Counted from the stretch's first letter, positions 52,230-62,600 are shown. The stretch: 64,000 bases of DNA from Pseudarthrobacter sp. C4D7 (GCF_013359725.1 NZ_JABFMW010000003.1:124001-188000), one strand, 5' to 3'. The notes: generated by a model not told the origin, from the sequence alone. Made by a program: numbers and translations.

Positions 52230-52247
52230 CAGCGCCTCAGCAGAAAG

Positions 52248-52288
52248 GTCGACGGCGGCACTCACCCGAGTGCCGCCGTCGACCCCTT
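52248..52288 (+). terminator. Strong terminator after the choline-cluster permease
   Basis: GTCGACGGCGGCACTC (52248-52263) and GAGTGCCGCCGTCGAC (52268-52283) form a 16-bp perfect stem with loop ACCC, followed by CCCTTTAC. Confidence 0.88.
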
Positions 52289-52321
52289 TACTTCGGTCAG
52301 GTCAGGTTAGAGAGCCTTCAG

Positions 52322-53842
52322 CTATCTGGCACCGGCAAATTGTCCGGCCTCACGGAGATCCTTTGATGCCGAGAACTCCTCGGCCGCCGCGTTCTCCTGG
52401 TACTCCACGAGTTCCACATGATGTTCCACCAAAGCGTTCTTCACGTCCGATGGGGAAGCATAAAAGTACTCCCTACGATGGTTGACGAGGTTCACCCGCT
52501 GAGCCGCAAAGTGCTGGTGGAGCATAGTCTCGATGCCAACCGCGTCCTTGGAGAAGAACAGCGCGTGGACGTCAAAGAGGAATGGAACCGATGCATCACC
52601 CAGCTCACGCACGCGATCCATCGGGTTGAGGCGACGAGTCATTCCGATCTTGACCACCCCGTCACCAAAAGCTCCGAGGTTGGAAATGACGTACACGTAC
52701 CCTGCACGGGTATTCAATGCATTGTCTTCAGCATCCGCGAGTTTTGCTTCTGCTTCGTCAAGCTGTTCCTGAACGCGCTGGACACCTTCAAGGTCTCCGG
52801 CCGCCTGAAGCTGAACGAGGACGTTGGCGTAGTGGTCGACTTCCTTTTGTTGCTTGGCCTTCAAAGCTTCCCACTCGCGCTGCGCCTTTGCAGCCTCGCG
52901 AGCTTCTGCTCGGGCTTCTGCCTCCAACTGTTTCTGGATGGCGACTGCTTCCAGGTGCCGGGCCGCCAGTTCAAGCTCCTTTTCTCGCAATGAGTGGAAC
53001 GCGTTCGTAATTTGGAGACCGATCATGGTGCCGCGCTTGGCAATCTGCTCCCGAGCTTTTTCCAAGCGTGCCGCGGCGGTGTGAAGATTGCCCGCTTTTA
53101 CTGTCTTCACACAGTTTTCCGCCTCTGCGTTATACGCCCGAAGCAAGAGCGCGGAAAGGTCACGAACAAATTTGGTTCCCTCTTTGGCCGAGCCGTTGAA
53201 CGTAAAGCCGGAGACGGTAGTAACTGCCGTCTTTTCACGGAGCTTGTCCTTAATCCGTGAGCGGACAGTGGCCAGTTCATCGGCAAGCTTCACCGATGTC
53301 TCAGCGGGGTGCTCATAGTCGTAGAACCCGACGTTGTGCCGGTCGGCGACCTGGCGGACGTCCAGAACCTCGCCTCGGACTGAATCCAACTCTGCTTTTA
53401 TCGCAGCCAACTCCTGCTCAGCTGAAGAAATACTTCTAGCCAGGTCGGCCTGGTGACGCTCCCCAGCCAAGGTATCCATGGCGCCGAGTCGCTGCAGGTC
53501 GGCCAACATCTGCACATTCGCCAGATAGACCTCATCTGAATATTGCTTCAGCCCTGCCGCAGGAAGGGGCGGCGCACCTAAACCCGTGCGGTAGGTGTTC
53601 TCGGCACTAACACCGAATCCCTCTGCAGGGGCTCCAAATGCTGTCCTGTATTGCTTGAGAACATCAAGCAATATCCAGATAACAGCGCCGGCGGGGATAA
53701 GACTAAATGGAAAAACGGAAGTTGGGAGGACCGCGGTAATTAGAAGAGCAATGCAGGCCCAGACAATGTGCTTGGTAAAGCGTCCCTGCACTCTCTTTGG
53801 TTTCTCCGGTTCCGGCGTAGGTCCGGACGATACATCAGACAT
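52322..53842 (-). CDS. DUF4041-like membrane protein with coiled coil and C-terminal GIY-YIG (T5orf172-type) nuclease
   Basis: A 506-residue protein; ATG 53842 has GGGGGGA about 3 nt upstream. Two N-terminal helices (~residues 25-60) suggest membrane anchoring. Residues ~110-370 are charged coiled coil (QLEAEARAEAREAAKAQREW). The C-terminal ~100 residues are a GIY-YIG domain of the T5orf172/MUG113 kind: AGYVYVISN, KIGMTRRLNPMDRVRELGD, and an IETMLHQHF glutamate. GC is visibly lower than in the neighbours. Related proteins occur in phages and defence regions; a role in anti-phage defence is inference. Confidence 0.8.
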   Translation of the reverse strand: MSDVSSGPTPEPEKPKRVQGRFTKHIVWACIALLITAVLPTSVFPFSLIPAGAVIWILLDVLKQYRTAFGAPAEGFGVSAENTYRTGLGAPPLPAAGLKQYSDEVYLANVQMLADLQRLGAMDTLAGERHQADLARSISSAEQELAAIKAELDSVRGEVLDVRQVADRHNVGFYDYEHPAETSVKLADELATVRSRIKDKLREKTAVTTVSGFTFNGSAKEGTKFVRDLSALLLRAYNAEAENCVKTVKAGNLHTAAARLEKAREQIAKRGTMIGLQITNAFHSLREKELELAARHLEAVAIQKQLEAEARAEAREAAKAQREWEALKAKQQKEVDHYANVLVQLQAAGDLEGVQRVQEQLDEAEAKLADAEDNALNTRAGYVYVISNLGAFGDGVVKIGMTRRLNPMDRVRELGDASVPFLFDVHALFFSKDAVGIETMLHQHFAAQRVNLVNHRREYFYASPSDVKNALVEHHVELVEYQENAAAEEFSASKDLREAGQFAGAR

Positions 53843-54161
53843 GGTCCCCCCATTTGTTAAGTAATTGGTGCTCGAACCGTAGCAGCAGACGGCGACATAG
53901 ATAGGACATCCAGGCCACTTCCAGCATTCGGCTCCAAGGAATGCAAAGCTCCTCACGACGCGTTGCACTCATTCGGGAAGCCTAGATATGAGCAGCCACC
54001 GAAAGGCTTGACCGGACGAGGGACTGAAGAGGGGGCGTTGTCGTGACGGGCGCCGCGGCCGCCCACGCGATGGTCCACCGCGGACCTGCGCGTGGTGAGG
54101 GCCCGCGTCACACAACGGAACGGCCATCCGCTCCGGACCGCCAACGCCCTACCCTTGACAG
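53843..54161. other. Intergenic region between the GIY-YIG gene and the lipoprotein-ECF operon
   Basis: A divergent promoter region of 319 bp with no supported gene. TACCCT (54150-54155) lies 6 nt before GTG 54162 as a leaderless -10. I looked for a cobalamin riboswitch core (a GCCACTG-type B12 box) before the ECF operon and saw none. GC rises from left to right, marking the edge of the islet. Confidence 0.5.
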
Positions 54162-54731
54162 GTGACATTGACTAAACTCCGCACCGCGTCCGCGGGCTCC
54201 CTCGCCGCCGCAGGCCTCCTGCTGACCCTCGCCGCCTGTTCCACGCCGGCCTCCACCCAGCCAAGCTCCTCGGCCCCTGCCTCATCTGCAGCGGCTTCGT
54301 CGAGCGCCAGCGCCGCTTCAACCTCAGCCGGCCCCTGCGCCGGCGTAAAGGTCATCGTCGATTCGGGCGCCCTGAAGCAGTCCGCCGCCGACACCTCCGC
54401 CTGCGTGTCCGTGGACGGACCCACCCTGGCATCGGCCGTTCTGGGCAAAGCTGAAGTGAAGGTCGAGGGCACCGCCAAGTACCCCACGAGCTTCGCATGC
54501 CGCGTCAACGGAGTGCCCGCCGCGGACTTCGACATCAAGCACAAGGGTGGCACCACCCGTGAAGCGTGCGATGACAAAAACACTGTCTCGTATTGGGCGC
54601 TCTGGGTGAAGCCCGCCGCCGGCGAGTGGGCTTACGCGCAGGAAGGCCTGGACAGCCTGAAGCTCAACCCCGGCGAGAGCCTTGAACTGCTCTACACGGT
54701 GGACAACGAACCGGCAGCACCCGCGTCATGA
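54162..54731 (+). CDS. DUF4430-like lipoprotein, partner of the ECF transporter
   Basis: A 189-residue lipoprotein: hydrophobic LAAAGLLLTLAAC with lipobox Cys26, then a Ser/Ala-rich linker to ~residue 58, then a ~130-residue beta-rich domain with four cysteines and GEWAYAQEGLDSLKLNPGES, which resembles the transcobalamin-like DUF4430 domain. Its stop overlaps the ECF start (ATGA). It probably binds substrate outside the membrane for the transporter. Corrinoid binding follows from the family resemblance only. Confidence 0.68.
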   Translation: MTLTKLRTASAGSLAAAGLLLTLAACSTPASTQPSSSAPASSAAASSSASAASTSAGPCAGVKVIVDSGALKQSAADTSACVSVDGPTLASAVLGKAEVKVEGTAKYPTSFACRVNGVPAADFDIKHKGGTTREACDDKNTVSYWALWVKPAAGEWAYAQEGLDSLKLNPGESLELLYTVDNEPAAPAS

Positions 54732-57580
54732 CCTTTCGGCCCGCGCCGTTGCGCGCAGCGGCGGTTCTCGCTGCTGTGTTCATCGCGGCACGGGTCGCCT
54801 ACCGGGTCCTTTTCAACGGGACAGGTACCGGCAGCCCGGTCCTGCTGGACCTGCCGCCGCTGCGGCTTCCGGCTCCCTACGCCCATGTGGTGTTCCTGGG
54901 CCCGGTCACCGGTCCGGGGCTGTGGGCAGCGGTGTTGTCCGCATTGCCCATCGCCGCGACCATTCTCGCTTTCGGCCTGCTCAACGCCTGGGTGGATGTG
55001 TCCCGGGGCTTTGTCCGCCTGGCCCGCGGGGGCCCCCTGCAGGGCGTGGCGCGGATGCTGGTGGTGGCGTGGGCGGCGCTCCCGGCGCTGGCCGACGCGG
55101 TAGCCTCGGTTCGGTTGGCCTTCCGGTTGCGGGGCGAACGCTTCGGCCCCCGCGCCCTGGTGCCCATCCTGGAGCGCACCCTCGAACATGCCGGCCGGGT
55201 TGCGGCGGCCCTGGAGCTGCGCGGCTTCGGCAGCCGGGCAACACACTCAGGAAATCACGACGACGGCGCGCCGCTTCTGGTGCGCGGTGCACAGTTCCGC
55301 ATCGCTGACACACGCATCAGGGTTGATTCGTTCGCGCCGCCCGCCGGGTCCGTCACGGTGATCACCGGGCCCACCGGTTCCGGTAAGTCCACCATCCTGC
55401 GCGGCCTCGCGGGCCTCCTTTCGCACGTGGACGGCGGCGGGCTGTCCGGCACCGTACGGATTGCCGGGACGGACCGTGCCTCCGCTCCCCCGCGCGACAC
55501 CGCGGGTTTAGTGGGCGTCGTCCTCCAAAACCCGCGCGCAGCCTTCGCCACCAGCCGGGTCCGGGATGACATCGCCCTGGCGCTCGAGCTCCGGGGCGTG
55601 CCGTCGGCCGCCGCGAAGGCCCGGGTCCTGGCGGTGGCGGAACGGATCGGCGTCGCCGCGCTGTTGGACCGGGCCGTCAGCACCCTCTCGGCAGGTGAGG
55701 CAACGCTCGTGGCCATCGCGGCCGCCGTCGTGGACCAGCCCAGGCTGCTGCTGGTGGACGAGCCGCTGGCCGACCTCGACGCCACGGCACGCAGCCGCGT
55801 CATCGCCGTGCTCAGCATCCTGGCCCGCGAAGACGGCGTATGCGTCATCGTGGCCGAGCACCGGGCCGGAGCGCTGGTGCTGGTGGCGGATTCCTGGTGG
55901 ACCATCGAGGACGGCGCCCTGGTGCCGGGCACCGCGCCCGCCCCCTCCGCTCCTGCCCATGCCCGGCCAGTTGTCTTGCCCGCCCACAGCCATGACACCG
56001 TGCTGACGGCAACCCACCTCGAGGTGCACCGGAAGGGGACGCCGCTGGTCCGCGACGCTTCTGTGGCCCTGCACCGCGGCGAGATCGTGGCGCTGGTGGG
56101 GCCGAACGGGGCCGGGAAGTCTTCCCTCCTGGTGGCGCTGGCCTTCCCTGAAGCCAAAGGCACGGTGACAATGTCCGACGGCGGCCGGGTCGCCCTGGTG
56201 CCGGACGCCTCCGATGACCTTTTCACCCGGGATACCGTGGCGGGCGAGCTGCGGGCGGCGGAACGGCGGCTGGCGCGCAAGAAACACGGCGCGGCGGTTG
56301 CTGCCGGTGCCGCGGCGGCCCGCGTTGCCCGGCTTCGGGGAGACGTTCATATTCCGGTCGGGAACGGGCATCCGCGGGACCTCTCCGCCGGCGAGCGCAG
56401 GATCCTGGCCATCGCCCTGCAGACCATGGACAGCCCCGGGGTGCTGCTGATTGACGAGCCCACCCGCGGACTCGATCCGGCCGCACGCGGAGCGGTGGCG
56501 AATGCCCTGCGCACGGCGGCAGAGGATGGCGCGGCGGTCATGATCGCCACGCACGACCTCGACTTCGCGCACGGTCTGGGTGCCCGCATCCTGCCGATGC
56601 GTGACGGAGTGGCGCCATCCCTGGAACCTGTCGCTGCCCCGGAACCGTATGTCCCGGCACCCTCTCCCGCTTTTGCCGGAGCCCAGGCTGGGGCGTCCGC
56701 CGCTGAACAGGAAGATGTACCGGGCGCCAGGAGGCCACACCGGGTCCGGATGCCGAGGGGCGCTGAACTCGCGGTCCTCGCCGTCGCCAACCTGCTCGCC
56801 CTCGCCGCGTTCTGCTGGCCGCTGCTTGCCGCGGCCCTCCCCCAGGACGCTGCCGCCGCAACCCCCTACGCGGCGCTGGCCATTGCACCCGTGGCCGCGG
56901 TCGCCGTCGTGCTTTCCCTGGACGGGTCGGTGCGTTCGGCACACACGGTGGCACTGCTGGGCGTGCTGGCTGCAGTCGGTTCAGCGGTGCGGGTGGCGAG
57001 CACCGGCGTCGGCGGCGTGGAAGCGGTGTTTATCCTGCTGATCCTGGCTGGCCGGGCGTTCGGTCCCCGGTTCGGGCTGCTGCTCGGGGCCGCCACGATT
57101 GCCGTCTCCAGTGCGCTGTGGGGCGGGATCGGGCCGTGGACGCCGTTCCAGATTTTTGCCTGCGCGTGGGTGGGCGCGGGGGCCGGGCTGCTCCCCCGCC
57201 GGGTGCGGGGCAGGGCAGAGCTGTGGATGCTGGCGGCCTACGGCGTGGTGGCGTCCTATGTGTTCGGGCTGCTGCTCAACCTGTGGTTCTGGCCCTTCGC
57301 CGTGGGCAGCGGCACCGGGATTTCCTATGTTCCGGGCGCACCGCTGGGCACCAACCTCAGCAGCTTCCTGCTCTACTCACTGGTGACGTCGACGGCGGGC
57401 TGGGACACCCTGCGGGCCGTCACCACGGTGATCGGCATCGCGGTGGTGGGCCGCGCCGTGCTGGCCGCGCTGCGGCGGGTGAAGCCGGTTTCCGGTGCGG
57501 GCGGGGCTTCCGGGGCAGACGGCCAGGCCGCCAGTGTGCCGTCACCGCTGGTGCGGGACCGGCGCCAGCTCACACCGTGA
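54728..57580 (+). CDS. Single-polypeptide ECF transporter (EcfT-EcfA-EcfA'-EcfS fusion)
   Basis: A 950-residue protein with all four ECF parts in one chain. Residues ~1-175 are a shortened EcfT, with the coupling motif ALELRGFGSR (161-170). The first ATPase has GPTGSGKST (214-222), LSAGE and LLLVDEPLADLD. The second ATPase has GPNGAGKSS, LSAGERRILAIA and LLIDEPTRGLD. Residues ~720-925 are six helices of the EcfS type (AGRAFGPRFGLLLGAATIAVSSALWGGIGPWTPFQIFACAW). Energy-coupling-factor systems import vitamins or metals. The coupled DUF4430-like lipoprotein and nearby metH hint at cobalamin. Confidence 0.87.
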   Translation: MTFRPAPLRAAAVLAAVFIAARVAYRVLFNGTGTGSPVLLDLPPLRLPAPYAHVVFLGPVTGPGLWAAVLSALPIAATILAFGLLNAWVDVSRGFVRLARGGPLQGVARMLVVAWAALPALADAVASVRLAFRLRGERFGPRALVPILERTLEHAGRVAAALELRGFGSRATHSGNHDDGAPLLVRGAQFRIADTRIRVDSFAPPAGSVTVITGPTGSGKSTILRGLAGLLSHVDGGGLSGTVRIAGTDRASAPPRDTAGLVGVVLQNPRAAFATSRVRDDIALALELRGVPSAAAKARVLAVAERIGVAALLDRAVSTLSAGEATLVAIAAAVVDQPRLLLVDEPLADLDATARSRVIAVLSILAREDGVCVIVAEHRAGALVLVADSWWTIEDGALVPGTAPAPSAPAHARPVVLPAHSHDTVLTATHLEVHRKGTPLVRDASVALHRGEIVALVGPNGAGKSSLLVALAFPEAKGTVTMSDGGRVALVPDASDDLFTRDTVAGELRAAERRLARKKHGAAVAAGAAAARVARLRGDVHIPVGNGHPRDLSAGERRILAIALQTMDSPGVLLIDEPTRGLDPAARGAVANALRTAAEDGAAVMIATHDLDFAHGLGARILPMRDGVAPSLEPVAAPEPYVPAPSPAFAGAQAGASAAEQEDVPGARRPHRVRMPRGAELAVLAVANLLALAAFCWPLLAAALPQDAAAATPYAALAIAPVAAVAVVLSLDGSVRSAHTVALLGVLAAVGSAVRVASTGVGGVEAVFILLILAGRAFGPRFGLLLGAATIAVSSALWGGIGPWTPFQIFACAWVGAGAGLLPRRVRGRAELWMLAAYGVVASYVFGLLLNLWFWPFAVGSGTGISYVPGAPLGTNLSSFLLYSLVTSTAGWDTLRAVTTVIGIAVVGRAVLAALRRVKPVSGAGGASGADGQAASVPSPLVRDRRQLTP

Positions 57581-57942
57581 CGCAGACAGGTTGCCTCCAG
57601 CCAACGAATTTGTGACACTGTTGTCCTCTGTTCCCCAGTGTTAGGCAATGTTTTGACGGGCATTTCAGGTTTCGCGACGCAATCCGCGCGCTGACACTTT
57701 CCTGATGCCCCAAGGGCCGGCAAGTTCAGCGCTTCACCCGCTGAAACCACCGGGAGCCCGATGCCGATCCACGGCTTTCTTTCCCCTGCACTGATTTCCT
57801 GCCCCGCAGCATACGCCTGCCTATGCCCCAGGCCGCCGTGGCCGCCCACCGCCACGCCCCGTCCGCCTTAGGACCCGCGCTCTACGGACCTGACCTCGGC
57901 GAACCGCGGCCCAGCCGCCCAACACCCTGTTTTGGGAGCACC
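57581..57942 (+). promoter_or_regulatory. Long leader of the ABC-F gene with upstream ORF (candidate attenuator)
   Basis: A 362-nt leader separates the ECF gene from the ABC-F start. TTGACG (57652-57657) is a possible -35. The leader holds a 36-codon ORF (57761-57871), then 71 nt with GC-rich repeats and TGTTTT just before the GGGAG of the main gene. CGTGGC/GCCACG near the end of the small ORF can form a hairpin. This layout is like translation-sensing attenuators of ABC-F resistance genes. Confidence 0.5.
57761..57871 (+). CDS. Putative leader peptide (uORF) of the ABC-F gene
   Basis: A 36-codon ORF with GGGAG 4 nt before ATG 57761. It begins MPIHGFLSPALISC, contains CLC, and ends in a Pro-rich run (PRPPWPPTATPRPP). 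Proline runs slow ribosomes and would suit a drug- or stall-sensing leader. It lies wholly upstream of the ABC-F gene in a different frame. Without comparative data it remains a proposal. Confidence 0.5.
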   Translation: MPIHGFLSPALISCPAAYACLCPRPPWPPTATPRPP

Positions 57943-59562
57943 ATGCCTGCAATAAAAAATCCATCCATCGTCCTCACGGACGTGCATTTCCGGTGGCCGG
58001 ACGGCTCGCCGGCTTTGTCCGGGATATCCGGGAGCTTCGGGCCCGGGAAAACCGGGCTCGTCGGAACGAATGGCTCCGGGAAGTCAACGCTGCTGCGACT
58101 CGTGGCGGGGACCCTCACACCGACGGCCGGCAGTATCACCACGGGAGCCGACGTCGGCTACCTTCCGCAGACCCTGACGCTGCACGACGATGCCACCCTG
58201 ATGGAGCTGCTCGGGATCAGGGACAAAGTCCGTGCTCTGCGGGCTATCGAATCCGGTGACGCAGCGGTAGAGCATTTCGATGTGCTGGGCGACGACTGGG
58301 ACATCGAGGCCCGTGCGGACGAGGCGCTGGAGGGGATCGGCCTGACCGGCGTCGGGCTGGACCGGCGCGTGGGCGAACTGTCCGGCGGGGAAGCCATGCT
58401 GGCCGCCATCTCCGGGCTCCGGATCCGGCGCACCCCCATCACCTTGCTGGATGAACCGACGAACAACCTGGACCGCCGGGCACGCTCGGCGCTCGGAGGG
58501 ATGCTGGCTGACTGGCCGGGCAGCCTGGTGGTGGTCAGCCACGATCTGGCACTGCTGGAACTCATGGACAGCACGGCCGAACTGTATGAGGGAGGGCTCA
58601 CGGTGTTCGGCGGCCCCTACAGCGAGTGGCAGGCGTACATGGACAGCCAGCAAGCCGCAGCCGCGCAGGCAACCCGTGCCGCTGAGCAACTGGTGAAGAA
58701 GGAAAAGCGGCAAAAGCAGGAGGCCGAATCGAAGCTCGCCCAACGGGCCAGGACGGGCCAGGCCAGCTACGACAATAAGAAGGGATCCAAGATCCTGATG
58801 AACCAGCGGGCCTCTGATGCCCAGGTCTCAGCCGGACGAATGCGTTCCGGCATGGACGCCAAAGTGCAGGCCGCGCAAGCGGCCCTGGACGCCGCCGCAG
58901 CGAGGGTGCGGGACCAGGAGCGGATATCCCTGAACCTTCCCGACCCGGACGTTCCGCGCGGCCGGCGGATCGCGGAACTGCGGGGCACCAACCGCTCCTT
59001 TGTGGTGCAGGGCCCGGAGAAGGTGGCCATCATCGGACCCAACGGTGCTGGCAAGACCACACTGCTGGAACGCTTGATGGGCGGTGTCCCGTGCATCGAG
59101 GGCGAAGCCGGTGGAAGCCTGCTGACGGACCGCGCCGGCTACCTGCGTCAACGGCTCGACGGGCTGCGGGAAGAGGCAACAACCCTCGAAAACGTACAGG
59201 ACGCCGCGCCGGACGTGCCTGCGGGTGATATCCGCAACCAGCTGGCTCGGTTCCTCCTCCGTGGCGACAGCGTGAACCGGCCGGTGCACACGCTCTCGGG
59301 CGGTGAGCGGTTCAGGGTTTCCCTGGCCCGGCTGCTTTTCGCCGACCCGCCGCCTCAAGTCCTGATCCTGGATGAGCCAACCAACAACCTGGACATCCGG
59401 AGCGTTGACCAGCTGGTGGAGTCGCTCGGGGCCTACGGCGGCGCCGTCATCGTGGTCAGCCACGATGACGCCTTCCTGGACCGGTTGGACCTGGACTTCA
59501 TCCTCGGCATGGGACGCGATGGGTCGCTGACCGAACTGGCCTCGCTGCCTGGCGCGGAATGA
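57943..59562 (+). CDS. ABC-F family ATPase (ribosome-associated, possible antibiotic resistance)
   Basis: A 539-residue soluble protein with two ABC domains and no membrane segments. ATG 57943 has GGGAG 5 nt upstream. Domain 1: GTNGSGKST, LSGGEAML, LLDEPTNNLD. Linker at ~residues 230-320 is charged and helical (EKRQKQEAESKLAQRA). Domain 2: GPNGAGKTT, LSGGERFRVSLA, LILDEPTNNLD. ABC-F proteins act on the ribosome, either protecting it from antibiotics or tuning translation. The long leader favours an inducible protection role. Confidence 0.87.
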   Translation: MPAIKNPSIVLTDVHFRWPDGSPALSGISGSFGPGKTGLVGTNGSGKSTLLRLVAGTLTPTAGSITTGADVGYLPQTLTLHDDATLMELLGIRDKVRALRAIESGDAAVEHFDVLGDDWDIEARADEALEGIGLTGVGLDRRVGELSGGEAMLAAISGLRIRRTPITLLDEPTNNLDRRARSALGGMLADWPGSLVVVSHDLALLELMDSTAELYEGGLTVFGGPYSEWQAYMDSQQAAAAQATRAAEQLVKKEKRQKQEAESKLAQRARTGQASYDNKKGSKILMNQRASDAQVSAGRMRSGMDAKVQAAQAALDAAAARVRDQERISLNLPDPDVPRGRRIAELRGTNRSFVVQGPEKVAIIGPNGAGKTTLLERLMGGVPCIEGEAGGSLLTDRAGYLRQRLDGLREEATTLENVQDAAPDVPAGDIRNQLARFLLRGDSVNRPVHTLSGGERFRVSLARLLFADPPPQVLILDEPTNNLDIRSVDQLVESLGAYGGAVIVVSHDDAFLDRLDLDFILGMGRDGSLTELASLPGAE

Positions 59563-59608
59563 TAGGAGGCCGGGGCCGGCAGCGCGGTCCCCAGGGCCAC
59601 AGCCGAAC

Positions 59609-62600
59609 TCACACCTTGAAGTACTTGGCCTCCGGGTGGTGGAACACGAACGCGTCGGTGGACTGCTCGGGGTGCAGCATCAGCTCGTCGCTCAGGATGA
59701 CGCCCATGCGCTCGGGCTTCAACAGCTCGGTGACCTTGCGGCGGTCCTCCATGTCAGGGCAGGCGGGGTAGCCCAGCGAGAACCGGGCACCGCGGTAGTC
59801 CAGCTTGAAGTACCCTGCTGTGTCCTTGGGCTCCTCGGACGCGAAGCCGAGCTCCTTGCGGATGCGGGCATGCCAGAACTCGGCCAGCGCCTCGGTGAGC
59901 TGCATGACCAGGCCGTTGAGCTCGTAGTAGTCGCGGTACTGGTTGGCCGCGAACATCTTGGACGTGAACTCCTCGATCCTGGAGCCAGCGGTGACCAGCT
60001 GCACGGGCAGCACGTCGATCTGCCCGGATTCGCGGGACTTCACGAAGTCGGCCAGGCAGAGGTGCCGGTCGCGGCGCTGCCGTGGGAAGTCGAAGCGCAG
60101 GCGGTCGGTGCCGATCGGACCGCCTGAACCACCGTCCGGGGCGAGCAGACCGGCCTGGCCCAGGACGCCGTCGGGATCCTCGCCGTGGTGAAGCACCACT
60201 ACCTGCTCCCCTTCGGAAACCACGGGGAAGTAGCCATAGGCCACGGACGCGTCCAGCATGCCCTCGCCCAGGATGCGGTCCAGCCAGTAGCGCAGGCGCG
60301 GCCTGCCCTCGCGTTCCACCAGTTCCTCGTAGGAGGCCCCATCCTCGCCGCGGCCGGGCTTGAGGCCCCACTGGCCCATGAAGGTGGCGCGCTCGTCGAG
60401 GAACGCGGAGTAGTCGTGCAGCGAGACGCCGCGGACAATGCGGGTGCCCCAGAACGGCGGCACGGGGACGGGGTTGTCGGTGGCGACGTCGGAACGGCCG
60501 GGCATGGCCTCGGGCTCGGTGATCGTGAACTTGGCACCGCCCTTGTGGATGCGCTTCTTCAAAGGCGGCAGGCCGACGTCGTCCGGGGACTCACCGCGGG
60601 CAACGCGCACCAGGGGTTCCATGAGGGACAGGCCTTCGAAGGCGTCCTTGGCGTAGCGGACCACGCCGTCGAACTGCTCGGCGAGGTCCTGTTCCACGTA
60701 GGCGCGGGTGAGGGCTGCGCCGCCCAGGATCACGGGCCACTTCTTGGCGAGGCCGCGCGACTGGAGCTCCGCGAGGTTTTCCTTCATCACCACGGTGGAT
60801 TTCACCAGCAGCCCGGACATGCCAATGACGTCGGCGTTGTGCTGCTCCGCCGCGGCGATGATCTCGGCGATGCCCTGCTTGATGCCAATGTTGATGACCT
60901 TGTAGCCGTTGTTGGTGAGGATGATGTCCACCAGGTTCTTGCCGATGTCGTGCACGTCGCCGCGGACGGTGGCGATCACCATGGTGCCCTTGCCGGAGGA
61001 GTCCGACTTCTCCATGTGCGGCTCGAGCAGGGCGACGGCGTTCTTCATCACCTCGGCGGACTGCAGCACGAACGGCAGCTGCATTTCGCCGGCGCCGAAG
61101 CGTTCGCCAACCACCTTCATGCCTTCGAGCAGGTGGTCGTTGATGATGCCCAGTGGGGTCATGCCCTCGCTGCGGGCCAGGTCCAGGTCTGCTTCGAGGC
61201 CCTTGCCTTCGCCGTCGATGATGCGCCGCTCCAGGCGAGCGCCCGTGGGCAGCGCGGCGAGTTCGGCGGCGCGCTGGTCCTTGAGGGCTGCGGTGTCGAC
61301 GCCGGCGAACATGTCGAGCATGCTGGCGAGGGGATCGTAGGTGGTGTTGCCGTCGGCGTCGTATTCGCGGCGGTCCCAGACCAGGTCCAGGGCCACCTTG
61401 CGCTGCTCCTCCGGGAGGGAGGCGAGCGGCACGATCTTGGCGGCGTCGATGATGCCGCTGGTCAGGCCTGCCTGGACGGCTTCGTGCAGGAACACGGAGT
61501 TCAGGACGATGCGGGCGGCGGGGTTCAGGCCGAAGGAGACGTTGGAGACGCCGAGGGTGGTGTTGATGCCGGGGTATTTGGCGGTGATCTGGCGGATGGC
61601 CTCGATGGTTTCGATCCCGTCGCGGCGGGTTTCCTCCTGGCCGGTAGCGACGGGGAAGGTGAGGCAGTCGACGATGATGTCCTCGACGCGCATGCCCCAT
61701 TCACCCACGAGGGAATCGATCAGGCGGGAGGCGATGGCCACCTTGCCCTCGGTAGTGCGGGCCTGGCCCTCTTCGTTGATGGTTAGGGCAATGACGGCGG
61801 TGCCGTGCTCCTTGACCAGCGGCATGATGCGGGCGAAGCGGCTGTTGGGGCCGTCGCCGTCCTCGTAGTTGACGGAGTTGACCACGGGGCGGCCGCCGAT
61901 GAGTTCCAGTCCGGCCTTCAGGACGGGTGGTTCGGTGGAGTCGATGACCAGCGGGAGGGTGGAGGCCGAGGCGAACCGGGAGACGATCTCCTTAACGTCC
62001 GCCACGCCGTCGCGGCCCACGTAGTCGACGCAGACGTCCAGCAGGTGCGCGCCCACGCGGATCTGTTCGCGGGCGATGTCCACGCAGTCGTCCCATCGTT
62101 CCTCGAGCATGGCCTGGCGGAAGGCCTTGGAGCCGTTGGCGTTGGTGCGCTCACCGATGGCCAGGTAGGCGGATTCCTGGTCGAAGTTCACGTGCTGGTA
62201 GAGGGACGCGACGCCGGCCTCGCGTTCTTCGGGGATTCTCGCCGGCGCGTTGTCTGCTTTGGTCTCCACGGCTTTGTTGCGGAAGGGGGCAAGACGTTCG
62301 ACGACGGCGGCCATGTGTTCCGGCGTCGTACCGCAGCAGCCGCCCACCAGGCCCAGGCCGAATTCGCGCACGAACTGTTCGTGCGCGGTGGCGAGTTCGG
62401 TGGGGGTGAGCGGGTAGTGCGCGCCGTTGGCGCCGAGGATGGGCAGGCCGGCGTTGGGCATGCAGGCGATGGCCACGGAGGACTGCTTGGCGAGGTGGCG
62501 GAGGTGCTCGCTCATCTCGTCGGGGCCGGTGGCGCAGTTCAGGCCGATGGCGTCGACGCCGAGCGGTTCCAGGGCGGTGAGCGCGGCGCCGATTTCGGAG

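Noticed and set aside
54000..54161. Cobalamin riboswitch before the lipoprotein-ECF operon or metH
   Set aside because: I looked for a GCCACTG-type B12 box and long pairing in both upstream regions and found neither. Both genes look leaderless.
57823..57942. 40-residue N-terminal extension of the ABC-F protein
   Set aside because: No ribosome-binding site and overlap with the leader peptide ORF; ATG 57943 has GGGAG and directly precedes the conserved ABC sequence.
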